A stretch of DNA of 64,000 nucleotides from Mycobacterium numidiamassiliense. GTDB taxonomy: Bacteria > Actinomycetota > Actinomycetes > Mycobacteriales > Mycobacteriaceae. The DNA is taken from contig NZ_FUEZ01000003.1 in assembly GCF_900157365.1 (NCBI RefSeq), forward strand, positions 496,001 through 560,000. The letters are read 5' to 3'. Positions 46,010 through 55,142 of this stretch are shown in pieces. Within the stretch, counting starts at the first letter, position 1. Every line of letters begins with the position of its first letter. Made by a program: the position numbers and the translations under genes. Under the pieces are notes generated by a model, which searched no databases, was not told where the DNA came from, and worked only from the letters and a program-made list of their open reading frames with translations.

Positions 46010-46894
46010 TCAGCCCTTGGCGAGGGTGAACTGCGCGACGTCCGTGTAGCCCTCGCGGAAGAGTTCGGCGCAGCCCGTCAGGTACTTCATGTACCGGTCG
46101 TAAACCTCTTCGGATTGAATCGCGATGGCCTCATCGCGGTGCGCCTCGAGCGCCGCCGACCAGTTGTCGAGGGTGCGCGCGTAGTGCAAGCGCAGCTGCT
46201 GCACACGCTTGACGGCGAAACCACCGCCTTGCGCATGTTCTTCAACGGTCTTCGCGCTGGGCAGGTCTCCGCCGGGGAAGATCTCGTCCAAGATGAACTT
46301 CATGAACCGCAGCTTGGTCATGGTGATGGGCAGTCCGCGCTCGGCAAACTCATCATCGCTGGGCCGGATGATGCTGTGCAGCAGCATCACGCCGTCGGCG
46401 GGAAGCGCCTCGTAAGCCATCTTGAAGAAGTCGCTGTACCGGTCGCGCCCGAAGTGCTCGAAGGCGCCGATCGACACGATGCGGTCAACTTTTTCGTCGA
46501 ACTGCTCCCAGCCCTGCAGCAGCACCCGCTTGGTCCGCTCGGACGGATGCTGGTCCAGGCGTTGCTGGACGTGCGCCTGCTGATTGCGGCTCAGGGTCAG
46601 GCCGACGACGTTCACGTCGTAGCGCTCGATCGCGCGCACAATCGTGGTGCCCCAACCGCAGCCGACGTCGAGCAACGTCATGCCTGGTTCGAGCCCGAGC
46701 TTGCCCAGCGACAGGTCGACCTTGGCGTATTGCGCCTCTTCGAGCGTCATGTCGTCGCGCTCGAAATAGGCGCAACTGTAGGTGCGCGTCGGATCCAGGA
46801 AAAGCGCGAAAAAGTCGTCGGACAGGTCGTAATGCGCCTGCACGTCCTCGAAATGTGGCTCCAGGCCAGAGTTCTTGCTCCCCGTTGAGGACAA
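46010..46894 (-). CDS. Mycolic-acid cyclopropane synthase/methyltransferase family (CmaA/MmaA/UmaA-like)
   Basis: A 294-residue SAM-dependent methyltransferase starting at TTG 46894, which is 7 nt after AAGAAGG. The family landmarks are YDLSDDFFALFLDP, YSCAYFERDDMTLEEAQ, the SAM motif LLDVGCGWGTT, and FEHFGRDRYSDFF, which contains catalytic-site residues of the cyclopropane synthases. It should modify double bonds of mycolic or unsaturated fatty acids by adding a methylene or methyl group; the precise product cannot be assigned. It is a single gene, apart from the mycolate methyltransferase clusters. Confidence 0.93.
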   Translation of the reverse strand: MSSTGSKNSGLEPHFEDVQAHYDLSDDFFALFLDPTRTYSCAYFERDDMTLEEAQYAKVDLSLGKLGLEPGMTLLDVGCGWGTTIVRAIERYDVNVVGLTLSRNQQAHVQQRLDQHPSERTKRVLLQGWEQFDEKVDRIVSIGAFEHFGRDRYSDFFKMAYEALPADGVMLLHSIIRPSDDEFAERGLPITMTKLRFMKFILDEIFPGGDLPSAKTVEEHAQGGGFAVKRVQQLRLHYARTLDNWSAALEAHRDEAIAIQSEEVYDRYMKYLTGCAELFREGYTDVAQFTLAKG

Positions 46895-46966
46895 AGCACA
46901 ACCTTCTTGAGTGAGATTTATTATTTTCGCGGCGGGCGTTCGAGTTCGATCAACGTAGCGCCGTCC

Positions 46967-47244
46967 CTACAGCCTAACCGACACATTCGTGAGCGCCTCA
47001 GCGAACTGGATCGACCGTACACAAGGCGCCTGGAACCCGTCCGCCACCCCGACGATCAGCGCAGACACCGTCGACGCCCGTCCACCGATCCCACCTCCAG
47101 CAAAGGAGTAGATCGCCGCGGCGTCGGCGACGAAACAACCGACGTTGTGCGCCAACAGGATTTCGTTGCCGCCGAACAGCTCGGTGCAAGACGCCTTCGT
47201 CAGAAATCCAACGTGTCGATACCGTGAATATCGCCGTTGCTCAT
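46967..47244 (-). pseudogene. Frameshifted small gene after phaZ, unknown family
   Basis: An ATG at 47244 overlaps the phaZ stop (ATGA) but the frame ends after 14 codons (MSNGDIHGIDTLDF). The next frame then reads without interruption for about 76 codons to 46967 (TKASCTELFGGNEILLAHNV ... ALTNVSVRL). Restoring one C in the TTCTG at the junction (to TTCCTG) would join them as ...DFLTKAS..., giving a ~91-residue protein. I do not recognise the family. It is either a recent frameshift mutation or a sequencing error. The remaining spacer, 46895-46966, shows nothing further. Confidence 0.62.
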
Positions 47245-48086
47245 GGCCTTTCCCCGGGCTCGGTCAGGAACCCCTCGATGACGGGGGCCAGCCCGTCGGC
47301 GTTGTGCACGAGGTCGATATGTCCACCCGAATGCAGATGTAGCCGCGAATGAGGCAGCAACGCATTCATGATGCGCGCGTTGATCACCGGGATGATCGGA
47401 TCATCCGTGCCCGCCACGATCAACGTCTGCTGACGCACCGCGGGCAGCGCGAACAGGCTGGTCCAGATTGCACCGGCGAGCAATTGGTGCAGGTAGCCCA
47501 TCTTCGACCCGGCGTGCAACTGCCGCACGAACAGCCGCGCGACGTCTTCGCCGTGGGACCGGACGGTGCCACCGTAGAGCTCGCCGGCAATGGACGCGGC
47601 ATAGTCCGGGTCCGAGAATCTATGCGGGGTAAGCATTTTCGCCAGCACCCGCGGATGCGCAGGCACCATCAGCGCGCCGGTACCCGTCGCCACCAGCACC
47701 AGGCGCCGGCATCGGCGCGGATTTTGGAAGGCGAACTGCTGGGCCAGGGCGCCACCCCAGGACAGCCCGAGCACGTCCACCACACCGATTCCCAGTTTCG
47801 ACAATGCGCGGCCGAGGACCCAGGCGAGGTACGGAAACCCATAGGGGGCAATGGATGTGGGCGATCCTCCGGTGCCGGGGACGTCGAACCTGATGACTGG
47901 GCACTTCAGGTTTTCTACCAGCGGATCAAGCACTTCCAGGCTGGCCCCGATGCCGTTGCAGAGCACCAGCGGCACGCCAACTCCCTCCCGGACGTTCACG
48001 CGGATCCGCTGACCACCCGTCGTGATGTAGCGTACTTCGCCGACCGCGCTCACCGGTTTAATCGCTGCGACCGTGCGACGCATCAT
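47241..48086 (-). CDS. phaZ: Poly(3-hydroxyalkanoate) depolymerase-like alpha/beta hydrolase (PhaZ)
   Basis: A 281-residue alpha/beta hydrolase. The oxyanion segment is PLVLCNGIGASLEV, the nucleophile motif DVLGLSWGGALAQQFAF (the GLSWGGALAQ wording is typical of intracellular PhaZ), Asp is in GTDDPIIP and His in SGGHIDLVHNADG. It would hydrolyse stored medium-chain polyhydroxyalkanoate to hydroxy acids. The ATG at 48086 lies 3 nt after the phaC stop, with GGAGAAGTGAG as the ribosome-binding site. Confidence 0.88.
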   Translation of the reverse strand: MMRRTVAAIKPVSAVGEVRYITTGGQRIRVNVREGVGVPLVLCNGIGASLEVLDPLVENLKCPVIRFDVPGTGGSPTSIAPYGFPYLAWVLGRALSKLGIGVVDVLGLSWGGALAQQFAFQNPRRCRRLVLVATGTGALMVPAHPRVLAKMLTPHRFSDPDYAASIAGELYGGTVRSHGEDVARLFVRQLHAGSKMGYLHQLLAGAIWTSLFALPAVRQQTLIVAGTDDPIIPVINARIMNALLPHSRLHLHSGGHIDLVHNADGLAPVIEGFLTEPGERP

Positions 48087-48089
48087 CGC

Positions 48090-49805
48090 TCACTTCTCCA
48101 TCACGTAACTGCCCGGCGCCGGGCCGAGCGGCGGCAGGTCTTCGGAGCCAAGGGTTTTCGGGGCGTCGACCTCGGGGCCGCTGCGCTCGGCGAGCCACGC
48201 CACGTAGTCCGGCCACCAGGAGTCGGCGGATTTCTCCGCCGAATCGAGCCACTGTTCGGGGGTCTCCGCGTCCACCGGCCCAGTCCGGTACGACGCCTTG
48301 GGGTTTCCGGGCGGGTTCACCAGTGCGGCAATGTGCCCGCTGGTGGACAGCACGTAGCGATTGTCCTTGCTGCCGAGCAGTCGCGCGCTGCGATAGGTGG
48401 CCTGCCACGGGGAAATGTGGTCGGCGACCCCGCCGATCACATAGGCGTCGGAGGTGATCTTGCCCAGATCGACGGGGCTGCCCAGCATGCTGACCGCGCC
48501 TGGAGTGATCAACTCGTTGTTCAGCCCCAGTAGCACCATGTCGCGGTGCAGGGCGGCGGCCATCCGAGTGGTGTCGGCGTTCCAGAACAGCACGTCGAAC
48601 GGCGCCGGCTTGCGGCCCTGCACATAGTTGTTCACCACATACCGCCACACCAGGTCGGTGGGCCGCAGCCAGGCGAACATCTCCGCCATGTCGCGTCCGT
48701 CCAGGTAGCCCTTGCGGCCCGAGACACGTATCGCCGCCTGCGCCGCACGGTCGCTCATCGCCGCCGCCGCAAAGCCGGCCCGGGTCTCGTCCAGCACGGT
48801 GACCGCCAGGGCGAGCCCCGCGATTCGATCGCCCTCGCCGATCTCGGCCAAATGGGCCGCGGTCATCGCGGCGAGGATGCCGCCCGAGCAGGTGGCCAAC
48901 AGATGAGTGCTATCGGTCCCGGTGATTTTCTCAACCGCGTCCATCGCCTCCACGATCGCACCGCCGTAGGCGTCGAACCCCCAATCACGATGCCGCGCCT
49001 GCGGGTTGCGCCAGGAAATTGCGAACACCTGCTGACCCTGCTGCACGAAGTACTCGATCATGCTGCGCCCGGGGGCGATGTCCATGATGTAGTACTTGTT
49101 GATCACCGGCGGCACCATGATCAGCGGAACGGTCTGCACCTTGGGTGTCTGCGGCACATACTGAATCAGTTCGAACATCGACGTCTGCAGCACCACCGCA
49201 CCTTTGGTGATAGCGACCGTCTCCCCCACCGTGAATGCGTCGGGCTCGACCATCGCCGGCACACGCGGCTTCGAAAGCATATCCCGGGCAAAGGCTTTGG
49301 CCCCGCGCACCGCGCTCAGTCCGCCGGTGTCGATCAGCGCCTTCCACCCGAGCGGACTGATCAACGGATTGTTGGACGGCGCCAACCCCTCGACGACGTT
49401 GTCCATCACGAACCGCATCTTCTCGCCGTCGCGCCAATCCAGCCCGGCGTCGGCGAGCAACCCTTCGGCGGCCTCGGTGCCGGCCAGATACGCCTGCATG
49501 ATTCGGTGCAGCAACGGATTCTCCTGCCACGCGGGATCGGAGAACCGCTTGTCCGCGCGCGCCGGGACCCGGTGCGACTTGCCAAGGGCGATGTCGCCGA
49601 GCTCGCGCGTGAACGTGCCGGCCCGGCCGGCCACGGCACCGGGATGCTGGGCGAGGCCAGCGCCGAAGCGAGCCCACGTGGCGTTCGGCATCATTCGGCT
49701 GGCGAACGGCTTGGTGGCGCTGGTCAGCAGCAGGTCGAGCGGCGCGGCCAGCTCGTCGGCTTTGGCCACGGTGTTGGCGGAGTTCAAGGCCTTGGCCATG
49801 GTCAT
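48090..49805 (-). CDS. phaC: Polyhydroxyalkanoate synthase (PhaC)
   Basis: A 571-residue PHA synthase. The lipase-like box is LLATCSGGILAA with the catalytic Cys; Asp lies in the LFWNADTTRMAA region and His in STSGHIAALVNPPG. The PhaC N-terminal domain is recognisable (NPLLHRIMQAYLAGTEAAE, LAPSNNPLISPLGWKALID). It polymerises hydroxyacyl-CoA into storage polyester. Its ATG overlaps the stop of the upstream acyl-CoA ligase by 4 nt (ATGA), and phaZ follows 3 nt later, forming a complete synthesis/mobilisation operon. Substrate chain length cannot be deduced with certainty. Confidence 0.93.
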   Translation of the reverse strand: MTMAKALNSANTVAKADELAAPLDLLLTSATKPFASRMMPNATWARFGAGLAQHPGAVAGRAGTFTRELGDIALGKSHRVPARADKRFSDPAWQENPLLHRIMQAYLAGTEAAEGLLADAGLDWRDGEKMRFVMDNVVEGLAPSNNPLISPLGWKALIDTGGLSAVRGAKAFARDMLSKPRVPAMVEPDAFTVGETVAITKGAVVLQTSMFELIQYVPQTPKVQTVPLIMVPPVINKYYIMDIAPGRSMIEYFVQQGQQVFAISWRNPQARHRDWGFDAYGGAIVEAMDAVEKITGTDSTHLLATCSGGILAAMTAAHLAEIGEGDRIAGLALAVTVLDETRAGFAAAAMSDRAAQAAIRVSGRKGYLDGRDMAEMFAWLRPTDLVWRYVVNNYVQGRKPAPFDVLFWNADTTRMAAALHRDMVLLGLNNELITPGAVSMLGSPVDLGKITSDAYVIGGVADHISPWQATYRSARLLGSKDNRYVLSTSGHIAALVNPPGNPKASYRTGPVDAETPEQWLDSAEKSADSWWPDYVAWLAERSGPEVDAPKTLGSEDLPPLGPAPGSYVMEK

Positions 49806-51313
49806 CGTGTGCTTTCGCTTGTGGGAACGGTGATTTCGCGCTTCAGCAGTTTGCCGGTCGGCCCCTTGGGCAGCGCATCGACCAACCAGACCAGGCGCGG
49901 ATACTTGTAGGCGGCTACCCGGGCCTTGAGGTAATCGCGTAGCTCGTCGGCGGTGACGGCGGCGCCCTTCTTCAGCGCGACTGCGGCACCGACTTCCTCG
50001 CCGAGCGCGTCGTGCGGGATGCCGATGACGGCGGCCTCGGCCACCGCCGGGTGCTCGTAGAGCACCTCCTCGATCTCGCGGGGATACACGTTGTACCCGC
50101 CGCGAATGATCAGGTCCTTGGTGCGGTCGACGATGTAGAAGTAGCCGTCCTCGTCGACGCGGCCGACGTCTCCGGTGGCCAGCCAGCCGTCCGGCGTGAT
50201 CGTGGCCGCCGTCGCGTCGGGCAGGTTCCAGTAGCCCTTCATCACGTTGTGGCCGCGGATCTGGATTTCACCGGCAGCACCCTGCGGGACCTCAACCCCG
50301 TCCAGGTCGACCACCCGCATCTCGACACCCTCGATCGGCGTGCCGATCGAACCCGCCTTACGCGGCCGATGCGGATGGTTGAACGCGGCCGCCGGAGAAC
50401 TCTCGGAGAGCCCATAGCCCTCGAGAACGGCGCAGCCGAACGCCTTTTCGAAATCGGTGAGGACCTGTACCGGCAGCGCCGCGCCGCCGGACACGCAGGT
50501 CCGCAAGCTTCGTGTCGCGTCGGGAGCGGCCTGGTCCGCCACGCTGAGCAGCGCCGAGTACATCGTCGGCACGCCTTCGAACACGGTGACGCCGTCGCGC
50601 TCGATCACCTCGAGAGCCTTGCGCGGATCGAACCGCGCGATGAGCGTCAACGTCGCGCCCGCGAGGACGGCCCCGTTGAGCCCGCAGGTCAAGCCGAAGA
50701 CGTGGAACAACGGCAGGCAGCCCATCACGACGTCGTCGGGTCCGGTCTCGACGAGGGTGCGGACGGCCACCTCGGCGTTGCGGCCCAGATTTGCGTGAGT
50801 GAGCATGGCGCCCTTGGGTTTTCCGGTGGTGCCCGACGTGTGCAGGATGACCGCGACGTCGTCGTCGTCGCGGTCTACCGGGGAATCCTGGGCGGGCAGG
50901 CCGGCGATCATCTTCATCAGCCGTGCATCGTCGACGAGCCAGCAGCGCGCCCTGGCGTCGGCGGCGCCCGCGGTGGCCTCGTCGGCGAAGGCCGGTGCCG
51001 CGAACAACGCCCTGGCGCCGCTGTTGGACAGGTAGAAGGACACCTCGCGGGACTTGAGCAGCGGGTTCATCGGAACCGCCACGGCGCCGCGGTACATGAT
51101 GCCGTAGTAGGCGATGGCGAACGCCGGTGTGTTGGGCAACATGATCCCCACCCGATCGCCCGGCTCGATGCCGGCCTGCTCCAGCAGCGTCGCCACCCGG
51201 GCGGCCGCGTCGTGCAGCTCGGCGAAGCTGAATTGCAAACCGTCGCAGCGCAGCGCTACGTGATCGGGATTGCGTTCTTTTGATGCAACAAGATTGGCGC
51301 TCAGGGCGGTCAT
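49802..51313 (-). CDS. Acyl-CoA synthetase / AMP-dependent ligase
   Basis: A 503-residue ANL-superfamily ligase starting at ATG 51313. P-loop ILHTSGTTGKPKGAMLTH; A5 region YGLSESSPAAA; A7/A8 TGDVGRVDEDGYFYIVDRTK and IIRGGYNVYPREIEE; the catalytic Lys is in GPTGKLLKRE. It activates a carboxylic acid to its CoA thioester. As first gene of the PHA operon, it may supply (hydroxy)acyl-CoA to PhaC or reactivate acids released by PhaZ. It is divergent from a PucR regulator across 144 bp. Confidence 0.93.
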   Translation of the reverse strand: MTALSANLVASKERNPDHVALRCDGLQFSFAELHDAAARVATLLEQAGIEPGDRVGIMLPNTPAFAIAYYGIMYRGAVAVPMNPLLKSREVSFYLSNSGARALFAAPAFADEATAGAADARARCWLVDDARLMKMIAGLPAQDSPVDRDDDDVAVILHTSGTTGKPKGAMLTHANLGRNAEVAVRTLVETGPDDVVMGCLPLFHVFGLTCGLNGAVLAGATLTLIARFDPRKALEVIERDGVTVFEGVPTMYSALLSVADQAAPDATRSLRTCVSGGAALPVQVLTDFEKAFGCAVLEGYGLSESSPAAAFNHPHRPRKAGSIGTPIEGVEMRVVDLDGVEVPQGAAGEIQIRGHNVMKGYWNLPDATAATITPDGWLATGDVGRVDEDGYFYIVDRTKDLIIRGGYNVYPREIEEVLYEHPAVAEAAVIGIPHDALGEEVGAAVALKKGAAVTADELRDYLKARVAAYKYPRLVWLVDALPKGPTGKLLKREITVPTSESTR

Positions 51314-51457
51314 GGGCGGGCCTTTCGGAAATGCCTTTTTTCTGCTGCTTCTATCGTCATTCCTGCCCCCGGCGTCCCACAATGTCGCGGAAAACAACGC
51401 AAAGACTGTTTCGGTGTGAACGCCCACACCAGGCAATTTCAGGAATAGGGTTTCTTC

Positions 51458-52681
51458 ATGAGCGTGGCATCGAGAACCGACGGCGTCCGGCGTGGCGTCG
51501 CAGCTGATCCCCACGTCGCCGAACTGGGGAAGCTGATGCTGGCGCGCGCCCCGAAGTTGGGCGAAGCGATGGCTGACCTGCTCTGCCGGCAGATCGATGC
51601 CTATCGCGACGGCGCCGTCGTCACCAGGGAACAAGTCGCCGAAAGTTGCGTGGCGAATGTGACCTTCATTTTCGATTCGCTCGCCGGCAATGCCGACGTC
51701 GACGTGTCGCCTGCCGAGCACACCGGCACCACACGCGCCCTGGCCGGTGTGCCGCTGCCCGCGGTGATGACCGCCTACCGGATCGGCTTCCGATTCATGT
51801 GGGAGCAGACCATCGCCGCGGCGAGGGCCGCCGCGATTCCCACCGACTCGATACTGGACGCCACCGCACAGGTATTCCTCGCGCAGGAAACCTTCACCCA
51901 GGCGATGAGCGCCGCCTATCGTCAGCAATTGACGGCGCAGATCGTCGAGCGGGAAGAGGAGCGTTCGGCGTTGGTGGAAGCGCTGCTATCCCACCGAATC
52001 ACTGATAGCCAAAGCCTTTGGGAGGCAGCTGATCTGCTGCGGCTACCCACCTCGGGGCCCTACGTCGTCGTGGCTGCGGAGCTACCCGCGATCGGAAAGC
52101 TCGGGCTCCCCACAATCGAAAGCAAGCTGTCCGCGCGTGACATCCGCTCGGCCTGGCGGCTGCTGCCCGACCTACAGGTCGGCATCGTCCATCTGAAAGT
52201 CTCCGCGACACACGACAGCCTCGGCACGCTTGTCGACGTGCTCGGCCACGCCGCCGCAGCCAGAGTTGGTATCAGTCCGCCATTTCAGGAACTGGCGGAA
52301 ACCAGCGACGCGCTGCGATGCGCCAGGCTGGCGGTGACGGGCAAGCCCCTGGGCGACGCACTCGTCGCCGTCTTCGACGAGACACCCCTTGCCGTCGCCG
52401 CGGTCAGCGCCCCCGAGGCCATGGCGAAGATCAGGTCGTCGGTGTTCGGGCCACTGGACACGCTGCCGGCCGAGGAACGCATCGTTCTGCTCGATACCTT
52501 CCGGGCCTGGGTAGAGGCGGGTGGTTCCGCCAACGAGTCCGCGGCGAAGATCTTCTGTCACCCCAACACGGTGCGCCATCGGCTGCACCGTGTTGAGGAG
52601 TTGACCGGCCGCTCACTGTCGCGGCCCCAGGACATCGCCGAGCTCTGCCTGGCTTTCGAAGTCGAGCGGCGCCTGCCCTAA
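51458..52681 (+). CDS. PucR/CdaR family transcriptional regulator
   Basis: A 407-residue regulator. A long N-terminal helical sensor domain (residues ~10-170) is followed by a GGDEF-like middle domain and a C-terminal PucR helix-turn-helix with the hallmark CHPNTVRHRLHRVEEL. PucR/CdaR proteins usually activate or repress an adjacent metabolic operon in response to its substrate. The divergent acyl-CoA ligase-phaC-phaZ operon is the obvious target. Its TAA overlaps the convergent hdeD-like gene's TAG. Confidence 0.9.
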   Translation: MSVASRTDGVRRGVAADPHVAELGKLMLARAPKLGEAMADLLCRQIDAYRDGAVVTREQVAESCVANVTFIFDSLAGNADVDVSPAEHTGTTRALAGVPLPAVMTAYRIGFRFMWEQTIAAARAAAIPTDSILDATAQVFLAQETFTQAMSAAYRQQLTAQIVEREEERSALVEALLSHRITDSQSLWEAADLLRLPTSGPYVVVAAELPAIGKLGLPTIESKLSARDIRSAWRLLPDLQVGIVHLKVSATHDSLGTLVDVLGHAAAARVGISPPFQELAETSDALRCARLAVTGKPLGDALVAVFDETPLAVAAVSAPEAMAKIRSSVFGPLDTLPAEERIVLLDTFRAWVEAGGSANESAAKIFCHPNTVRHRLHRVEELTGRSLSRPQDIAELCLAFEVERRLP

Positions 52682-53256
52682 GCCGACGCCTTGGCCCGGT
52701 TGCGAACCTGGAAGGCCGTGATGACGTCGACGACGCCGATCGCGATCAGCCAGCAGCCGGCGACCAGGGCCAGGACGGCGATCGAGCCCAGCGGGGACGT
52801 GATCAGTACCGCGCCGCCGATCACGATGATCACCCCGGAAAACGCCTGCCAGCCGCGAGCGGGCAGGTGATCGAACGACAGTGCGGCCCCCAGCAGGGTA
52901 AACCCGCGGAACAACCAGCTGATGCCGATCCATATCCCCAACAGCATGATCGACTCGAGTTCGTCGCGGAAGCAGAAAAACCCGAGCACCACCGAGATGA
53001 TGCCGCCGATGAATGTCAGCACTCGCATGGCGACGCCCGCGTGCGTGCCGAAAGCGGCAAACACGTATCCGACCCCGGACACCACCAGGTAGATGCCGAA
53101 CAGGACACCCGCCACCGCCAGCGTCTTGCCTGGCCAGGCCAGTACCGCGACACCCAGCCCGACGGCCAGGATGCCGATGAGAAGGAGCAGTTGCCATGCG
53201 CTGCGGGCAAGCTGCTGCAGTGGACCTTCGAAAACGGTCTCCTCGCGATTAGTCAT
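52678..53256 (-). CDS. HdeD/DUF308 family membrane protein
   Basis: A 192-residue protein with six hydrophobic helices arranged as DUF308 repeats (for example LLLIGILAVGLGVAVLAWPG, VLTFIGGIISVVLGFFCF, SGVIIVIGGAVLITSPLG). It starts at ATG 53256 (MTNREETVF). HdeD-like proteins are linked to acid or membrane stress, but the mechanism is unclear. The last three bases overlap the stop of the PucR gene. The 53257-53551 spacer upstream shows no gene that I can support and presumably holds its promoter. Confidence 0.88.
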   Translation of the reverse strand: MTNREETVFEGPLQQLARSAWQLLLLIGILAVGLGVAVLAWPGKTLAVAGVLFGIYLVVSGVGYVFAAFGTHAGVAMRVLTFIGGIISVVLGFFCFRDELESIMLLGIWIGISWLFRGFTLLGAALSFDHLPARGWQAFSGVIIVIGGAVLITSPLGSIAVLALVAGCWLIAIGVVDVITAFQVRNRAKASA

Positions 53257-53551
53257 CTCAATATCATTAGCCAGCATCGGTGGAGAGAGAATGTCCGCAG
53301 CGACACAATTGCGCATCGCAGACGGGAATTTCGAACAATGCGGGTGGAATTAGCCTGATACGCGCCCCAAACGCCGGTCCCTAGCGACGGTTTGTCTCCC
53401 GAAGACAAGCTCGCGGCAGGACTTGGTCGGTTCCGGACATGACCACCGCGACATTGCGCCGGTAGTTTTTGCGGCGAACCTGATGAATCGATTGTCGAAG
53501 ACTCGAATCATCAAGTGCCGCAGATAAACCCGACTCAAAGCAGGTGCAACT

Positions 53552-53701
53552 ATGTTCGATTCGATGATGGTGATCATGACCTATCTGCTCATCGTGCTGA
53601 CCCCGGTGCTCATCCCGGCGATCATTCACGCCGTGCACGTCATCCGAGACTGGCGACCGACGATTCAGCCGGACCGCCTGGCCGCCCCCGCGGCTGCCTG
53701 A
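53552..53701 (+). CDS. Small single-span membrane protein (49 residues), unknown
   Basis: ATG 53552, with an AGCAGGTG ribosome-binding site 6-7 nt upstream, opens a 49-codon frame. Residues ~5-28 form one strongly hydrophobic helix (MMVIMTYLLIVLTPVLIPAI) followed by HAVHVIRDW and a short Pro/Ala tail. I do not recognise the family. Its last 37 nt overlap the 3' end of the convergent PucR-like gene. The composition is very unlike the antisense Arg/Ala-rich frames common in this DNA, which supports a real gene. Confidence 0.62.
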   Translation: MFDSMMVIMTYLLIVLTPVLIPAIIHAVHVIRDWRPTIQPDRLAAPAAA

Positions 53702-54993
53702 CCTGCGCTGGGCTGCAGAACCGCGGTTCCGTACCAGTGGCAGGCGAGCAGTGCCAGTTCGACGTCGAGCCGATCGGCGGCGATCTCCCGGCCCCGCCGG
53801 GCGACCGCCCGACCGACTCGATACTTCACGGAATTGAAATGCAGGTTGAGTTCTTCGGCCGCCAACTTGTAGCCGCAGCCACACGCCAAATACACCCGCA
53901 GCGTGTCGCGCAGCCGAGCGTCGCTCTCGTTATCGCTGGCCAGGTCGCCCAGCACGACGGCCACCCAATCGCGGGTGGCGGCCACATCGCCACCCAAACG
54001 CGCCACCACGGATAACCCCGGATCGTCCGCGGCAATCACCGTTGCCGCAGACGAATTCGCTTGCTGGCTCACGATCGCAACACCACGGGCTTCCTCGGCC
54101 CGGCGATGCGAGCGACGAAAACCATCGACGCCGGGTGCCACGGTCCCGATCGCCACGCTCGGCGAATCGGGTCGCTTCTGGGTGAACCGCCGAACTCTCG
54201 CGGTCGCGTCGGTCACCGACGTGCGATACGGCAACCACGCCCAGGCGCAGCTTTGATCGGCGGCCACGAACAGCGGGCTCGCGGAAGCGTCGACGGCTTC
54301 GGCCAAATCCCGGAGAAACCTTTGCAGCCGGGGGAGTTCGTCACCTTCGGGACCGAGATGCGGATACCACATGACCAGACCAAGGTGGTGCCATCGCAAC
54401 GGGTAGCGGATCGCCGTTGTCGCCGCATCGACATCGGTGGCCTTGTTCGCGGCCAGGATCTCACGCACCCGCAGGGCGCGAAGACTGTTCTGGTTCTCCA
54501 GCCATCGCTCGCGTTCGTCTTCGTAGACGGTCACGACCTGCTGCGACATCCAGTCGATGTATTCGAACATCGTGCCGGTGATGGCCTCGATCACCGCTAC
54601 CCGCAGCGACTCCGGGATCTCGACCCTCCGCAACTCGGCGAACACCAGCTCGTTCATTTGCCGCTGACCGAGCCGGTAGGCGCGGACCAAGGCGTTGACC
54701 GGCACCCCGTGCTGCGCCAGCCGGCGGGCGTACTCCAGTGCCGCTGTGGGGGCCTCAACCCGCTCGACCGCGATGTCGTAGCGCAGCGCGTGCAGGATCG
54801 TGTCCACATTGCCTTCGACGCTGGTCCCGAGTAACGCCAAAAGTGCTGCGTCACCGCGCAGCTCGGGGATTTGATCCTGCAGCGAACGCAGAAGCGCGCC
54901 CGACACCTCGGCCAACCGATCGTGCAATCGTTTGGCGACCTCGGCGACGCAACCGCTTACCTCGACATCGGCGTCGAGGTGCGATTTCTTCAT
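53665..54993 (-). CDS. PucR-type helix-turn-helix regulator
   Basis: A 442-residue protein starting at ATG 54993. The N-terminal ~170 residues are helical and resemble the sensor part of RsbR/PucR-like proteins (LVRAYRLGQRQMNELVFAEL; EYIDWMSQQVVTVYEDERER). A central GGDEF-like region follows, then a C-terminal PucR HTH (ACGCGYKLAAEELNLHFNSV, VKYRVGRAVARRG). It is divergent from the DUF3556/FAD-oxidoreductase pair by about 150 bp and probably regulates it. Confidence 0.85.
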   Translation of the reverse strand: MKKSHLDADVEVSGCVAEVAKRLHDRLAEVSGALLRSLQDQIPELRGDAALLALLGTSVEGNVDTILHALRYDIAVERVEAPTAALEYARRLAQHGVPVNALVRAYRLGQRQMNELVFAELRRVEIPESLRVAVIEAITGTMFEYIDWMSQQVVTVYEDERERWLENQNSLRALRVREILAANKATDVDAATTAIRYPLRWHHLGLVMWYPHLGPEGDELPRLQRFLRDLAEAVDASASPLFVAADQSCAWAWLPYRTSVTDATARVRRFTQKRPDSPSVAIGTVAPGVDGFRRSHRRAEEARGVAIVSQQANSSAATVIAADDPGLSVVARLGGDVAATRDWVAVVLGDLASDNESDARLRDTLRVYLACGCGYKLAAEELNLHFNSVKYRVGRAVARRGREIAADRLDVELALLACHWYGTAVLQPSAGQAAAGAARRSG

Positions 54994-55142
54994 CTCAATG
55001 ACGTTAGACGCCCGAGTTGTCTTCTGGCGATAACTCCGGCCAGCGGCTTTGTCGATTGACCACTGTGTTGTCTCGGGCGCGATTCCTAATGTTGTCGCCA
55101 GCTCTCGACCGACCTCAGCAAAATGCCAAAGGAGCCAAGACC

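Noticed and set aside
47349-49910. Long plus-strand open frames opposite phaZ and phaC
   Set aside because: His/Gln/Arg/Gly-rich complementary frames; the PHA depolymerase and synthase motifs fix the coding strand.
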